From contig NZ_CP069157.1 in NCBI RefSeq assembly GCF_019243775.1, positions 1,240,001 to 1,304,000 on the forward strand: a DNA stretch of 64,000 nucleotides. Reading direction: 5' to 3'. A program made the translations under genes and the position numbers. The notes under the pieces are model-generated. The model did no database searches and had not been told where the DNA came from. It was given only the letters and a program-made list of their open reading frames with translations. The stretch comes from Morganella morganii (GTDB lineage: Bacteria > Pseudomonadota > Gammaproteobacteria > Enterobacterales > Enterobacteriaceae). Shown in pieces: positions 61,195 through 64,000 of the stretch (the first letter of the stretch is position 1; each line of letters opens with the position of its first letter).

Positions 61195-63159
61195 ATGGTT
61201 ATTTTTTCAAAAAGAAAAGTGGCGGTATGTGTTATGGCAGCACTCGCCGCTCAGGTGATGGCTGCTCAGGCTGCAAATAAAGAAGACGTGATTGTGGTTA
61301 CCACCGCATCCGGCTTCCAGCAGAAAATTGAGGATGCTGCGGCGACTATTTCCGTTGTTTCACGCGAACAACTGGAAGATAAAGCCTACCGCGATGTGAC
61401 TGATGCCCTGAAAGATGTGCCGGGTGTTGTGGTCACCGGCGGCGGCAGCTCGTCAGATATCAGTATCCGCGGGATGGATCCGAAGTACACCATGATCCTC
61501 GTGGACGGGAAACGGGTTGCCAGCCGCGAAACGCGCCCTAATAGTGATAACTCCGGAATTGAACAGGGATGGTTGCCGCCGCTGACTGCGATTGATCGCA
61601 TTGAAGTGGTGCGCGGACCGATGTCTTCACTGTATGGTTCGGATGCCATGGGCGGGGTTATCAATATTATCACGCGGAAAGCGCAGGGTGAGTGGCATGC
61701 GAGCGTCCGGACAGATGCAACCATTACCGAACGCAAAGACAGCGGTAACACCGGGCAGGGCAGCTTCTTTGCCGCCGGTCCGCTGGTGGATAACCTGCTG
61801 AGTATGAAAGTGAATGGCCAGTATTCCCATCGCGGTGAAGATAATTTCGCGAACGGCTTTAACCGTCAGATCATGACCAGCGGCGGCGGTACACTGACAT
61901 TAACGCCGGATGAGCAGAACAGCATCGATTTTGATTTCAAAAAAGATAATCAGCACCGCGATTCCCGTCTCGGGAAAAGTGCCTCTGCGCGCAGCAAAGA
62001 GAGCAGCTTCAGCAAGTATGAGATGTCGCAGTATGCGATTACTCATGACGGTAACTATGACTGGGGCAGCATGAACAGCTATGTTCAGCGTAATGAAACC
62101 AAAAACCCGGGCCGTAATATGGAGTATTACGACACTATCGCCCGTAACCAGACTGTTATGCCGCTCGGCGACCATATGTTGAGCCTCGGCGGTCAGTACC
62201 GTTTCGAAGAGCTGAAAGATCAGGGCAATAAATTAGCCGGCAATAAACTTGACCGCTACAGCTGGGCGCTGTTTGCAGAGGATGACTGGGCGCTGACCAA
62301 TGATTTCACCCTGACCGGCGGTCTGCGTATGGATAAGGATGAAAACTTCGGTACGCACTGGACGCCGCGTGTTTACGGTGTGTGGCATCTGGATGAGAGC
62401 TGGACAGTGAAAGGTGGCGTGTCCACCGGTTACCGTTCACCTGATCTGCGCCAGGCAACGGCTTCATGGGGTCAGGTGACCGGCGGCGGCAGTCTGAACG
62501 GTGTTATTTTCGGTAACCCGGATCTGAAACCGGAGAAAAGTGTCACCGAAGAGATCAGTGTGCTGTGGAATAATCAGGATAATCTCAATATGAGCCTGAC
62601 TGTCTTTAACACTGACTTTAAAGATAAGATCACCGAAATCCGCCGTTGTGGTACAGGAACCGATACTATCTGTACGGAAAAAGATCCGGATAACAAAACC
62701 TACGATTTCATCAGTGACCGTATCAACGTCGATAAAGCCAATATGCGCGGTGTGGAAGCGATTATGAACTGGCAGATTGTCGAGTCTGTGGATCTGACAG
62801 CGAACTATACCTTCACCGATTCCGAGCAGAAGAGTGGTGCTTTCAAAGGCAAAGCGCTGAATAAGATGCCGAAACATATGGCTAACGCCACGCTGAACTG
62901 GGATACCACGCAGGATATCAAAACCTGGAGCCGGATTAACTTCCGCGGCAAAACCTCCGATTATCTGTCCCGCACCAGTATGGCTACAGGAACCGGTTCT
63001 TATGCCACGGTGGATGTCGGCGGCAGCTATCAGCTGAATAAAGACCTGAACTTTGTGGCGGGTGTGTATAACGTGCTGGATCGCCGTATCAATAATGAAA
63101 ACTACGGTGCCACACTTGACGGCCGTCGTTACAATATCGGTCTGAATTATAACTTCTGA
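61195..63159 (+). CDS. TonB-dependent siderophore receptor (CirA/YiuR-like)
   Basis: 654 residues from ATG 61195 with GGAGA 9 nt upstream; the reading from 61090 adds a leader without signal-peptide character. Signal peptide ends AAQAA. TonB box is VIVVT (EDVIVVTTASG). Plug domain residues about 40-160 (DALKDVPGVVVTGGG, MDPKYTMILVDGKRV, VVRGPMSSLYGSDAMGGVINI). 22-strand barrel ending in a C-terminal Phe. Resembles catecholate receptors. Placement after the ABC genes indicates one import pathway; TonB/ExbBD are elsewhere. Confidence 0.92.
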   Translation: MVIFSKRKVAVCVMAALAAQVMAAQAANKEDVIVVTTASGFQQKIEDAAATISVVSREQLEDKAYRDVTDALKDVPGVVVTGGGSSSDISIRGMDPKYTMILVDGKRVASRETRPNSDNSGIEQGWLPPLTAIDRIEVVRGPMSSLYGSDAMGGVINIITRKAQGEWHASVRTDATITERKDSGNTGQGSFFAAGPLVDNLLSMKVNGQYSHRGEDNFANGFNRQIMTSGGGTLTLTPDEQNSIDFDFKKDNQHRDSRLGKSASARSKESSFSKYEMSQYAITHDGNYDWGSMNSYVQRNETKNPGRNMEYYDTIARNQTVMPLGDHMLSLGGQYRFEELKDQGNKLAGNKLDRYSWALFAEDDWALTNDFTLTGGLRMDKDENFGTHWTPRVYGVWHLDESWTVKGGVSTGYRSPDLRQATASWGQVTGGGSLNGVIFGNPDLKPEKSVTEEISVLWNNQDNLNMSLTVFNTDFKDKITEIRRCGTGTDTICTEKDPDNKTYDFISDRINVDKANMRGVEAIMNWQIVESVDLTANYTFTDSEQKSGAFKGKALNKMPKHMANATLNWDTTQDIKTWSRINFRGKTSDYLSRTSMATGTGSYATVDVGGSYQLNKDLNFVAGVYNVLDRRINNENYGATLDGRRYNIGLNYNF

Positions 63160-63187
63160 TGTAACCATCATTCATTATTATGTGCCG

Positions 63188-63223
63188 AAACACGGCGTCC
63201 TTTTCAGGGCGTCGTGTTTTTTT
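63188..63223 (+). terminator. Terminator after receptor gene
   Basis: ACACGGCG and CGTCGTGT pair (one G-U) around a 12-nt loop, followed by TTTTTT. Confidence 0.85.
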
Positions 63224-63389
63224 ATGGCAGGCAGAGTGACTGGAAAACACACGAACAGCCGGATTTTTTAACGTTTCAGCTATAAATATTCAAAGTTTCA
63301 TCACAGAAATTCTGCCGGTAAAGCAGTATGTAAAAAAATTACTGGATCAGGGCGAACAAAGCTTGAAATTTATGACTGAGGGGTGCAGA

Positions 63390-63503
63390 ATGCGCCATCC
63401 AAAAAAAATAACTGATGCATTTATACGCATCGGTTTTTTTTTTGCACTAAAATATTGTCACCGACAAAAAAAGGGGCCGATAGGCCGGATAACTGTTTAC
63501 TGA
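63390..63503 (+). CDS. Possible leader peptide (37 aa)
   Basis: GAGGGG at 63378-63383 is 6 nt before ATG 63390. The peptide is basic and aromatic (KKITDAFIRIGFFFALKY in the middle). Its codons 8-18 overlap a hairpin plus T10. Translation would melt that hairpin. No homology recognised; may be chance. Confidence 0.3.
   Translation: MRHPKKITDAFIRIGFFFALKYCHRQKKGPIGRITVY
63412..63443 (+). terminator. Intrinsic terminator/attenuator in plaP leader
   Basis: CTGATGC-ATTTATAC-GCATCGG hairpin followed by ten T. It is about 300 nt upstream of plaP and separate from the receptor terminator. Confidence 0.75.
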
Positions 63504-63543
63504 ATTACACCGGACGATAAACACCGGTATGAGGATGCGATAA

Positions 63544-63777
63544 ATGGCGCAATTTTTCACTTTTGCACCTGTGCCAATCGGCGCTGGCTGCTGCAACGAC
63601 GACTACGGAGCACGGCGCTCCTGCTCAGCACTCCAAACCCCTTCTTACTTCACTGCCTACAGGCAGATGCGAAGTCTTCCCGGTAACACGCCATCTGATA
63701 GTAGTATCAGTATGATTGTCGGTGTTACGGGGGGGATTCGCTCATGTCGCATAATACTACCCTCGATATTGGCCTGA
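63544..63777 (+). CDS. Possible second leader ORF overlapping plaP start
   Basis: 77 codons, GAGG 9 nt upstream of ATG 63544, ends 34 nt inside plaP in a different frame. Rich in Cys, Ser, Arg and Pro. Low protein-likeness, but its reading would pass through the hairpin that can mask the plaP ribosome site, so it could couple translation. Confidence 0.25.
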   Translation: MAQFFTFAPVPIGAGCCNDDYGARRSCSALQTPSYFTAYRQMRSLPGNTPSDSSISMIVGVTGGIRSCRIILPSILA

Positions 63778-64000
63778 ATCGTACAGCTGCCAATAACCGC
63801 GTACAACTCGCAAAAACACTTACCCTCGTTCAGGTTGTCATGATGGGGCTTGCGTACCTGCAGCCGATGACTATCTTTGATACGTTCGGGATTGTGTCCG
63901 AAATTACCAGCGGTCATGTTGCGACCTCTTATGCTATCGCACTGACAGCCATTCTTTTTACTGCGCTGAGTTACGGCAAACTGGTTAAACGGTTCCCGTC
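63744..64000 (+). CDS. plaP: Putrescine importer PlaP-like, N-terminal part
   Basis: 86 codons visible; the gene runs off the right edge. MSHN start, [20 protein letters not shown] (residues 20-39), [16 protein letters not shown] and [17 protein letters not shown] match the E. coli PlaP/PuuP branch of the APC family, PlaP best. A proton-driven putrescine uptake protein of the inner membrane, linked in E. coli to swarming motility. The ribosome site is an unusual run of G (63729-63735) that can be paired upstream. Confidence 0.85.
   Translation, partial: MSHNTTLDIGLNRTAANNRVQLAKTLTLVQVVMMGLAYLQPMTIFDTFGIVSEITSGHVATSYAIALTAILFTALSYGKLVKRFP

Larger units (their letters stand above)
63224..63743 (+). 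promoter_or_regulatory. plaP leader region with internal terminator
   Basis: About 520 bp. It contains a small ORF (63390-63503) behind a strong GAGGGG, an intrinsic terminator inside that ORF (63412-63443), a second ORF (63544-63777) behind GAGG, and a stem (63679-63688 with 63722-63731) that would cover the G-rich ribosome site of plaP. No other gene would need the terminator at 63412. The layout suggests attenuation. Confidence 0.45.

Noticed and set aside
1..64000. CRISPR arrays or insertion sequences
   Set aside because: No regularly spaced 25-40 bp repeats and no transposase motifs. The 21-bp-spaced TGGTGCA repeats are too short and lie in a gene.

Overview
The window is a stretch of enterobacterial chromosome, most likely Morganella or a close relative in the Morganellaceae. 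From about 37.3 kb onward the gene order is that of the Escherichia coli 48-49 minute region: tRNA-Pro, yejM, yejL, yejK, rplY, radD, rsuA, bcr, yejG, mepS, lpxT, yeiP, (mtr), fruK, nfo, yeiH, yeiE, lysP. The proteins are clearly homologous but diverged from E. coli. An MrpJ-like regulator and a mostly vanished fructose operon also fit Morganellaceae. The species name is inference.

Positions 1 to about 37,311 are a lambda-type siphovirus prophage abutting the 3' end of tRNA-Pro(GGG). The integrase and left attachment site lie beyond the left edge. The order is: leftward early genes (DUF2303 protein, YfdP-like protein, a small broken ORF); CI-type repressor and Cro with dyad operators; a CII-like regulator; a replication initiator carrying its own iteron array; an adenine methyltransferase, Lar, RusA, KilA-N and DUF968 proteins; a Q-like antiterminator; a second methyltransferase; an AT-rich moron with a TudS-like plus YbgA-like domain pair; pinholin, SAR endolysin and Rz/Rz1; a lambda-like cos site; terminase, portal, a protease-capsid fusion, head-tail and tail genes through the gpJ-like fibre; and a right-end cargo of an XRE regulator and a LexA-controlled DinI-like gene. 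The tail module is interrupted between the gpM and gpL homologues by an AT-rich cargo block: a secreted protein, a large palindromic leader and a KilA-N/P63C protein. All structural modules look intact, so the prophage may be inducible, although the left end cannot be judged.

The chromosomal part (37.3-64 kb) carries envelope genes (yejM, mepS, lpxT), translation genes (rplY, rsuA, yeiP), transport genes (bcr, mtr, yeiH, lysP) and DNA repair genes (radD, nfo). radD is split by a one-base frameshift in a run of five G. fruK stands alone without fruB or fruA but keeps two Cra-like operators. Two tandem small secreted pilin-like genes occupy the place of E. coli yeiR. A ferric-siderophore import locus (binding protein, permease, ATPase, TonB-dependent receptor) follows, and the window ends in the 5' part of a plaP-like putrescine importer with an unusually structured leader.

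The observations I consider most worth checking are the moron with the desulfurase-like domain, the cargo block inside the tail genes, the iteron origin, the cos site, the collapsed fru operon, and the plaP leader. I saw no CRISPR array, no insertion sequence and no recognisable restriction-modification pair.
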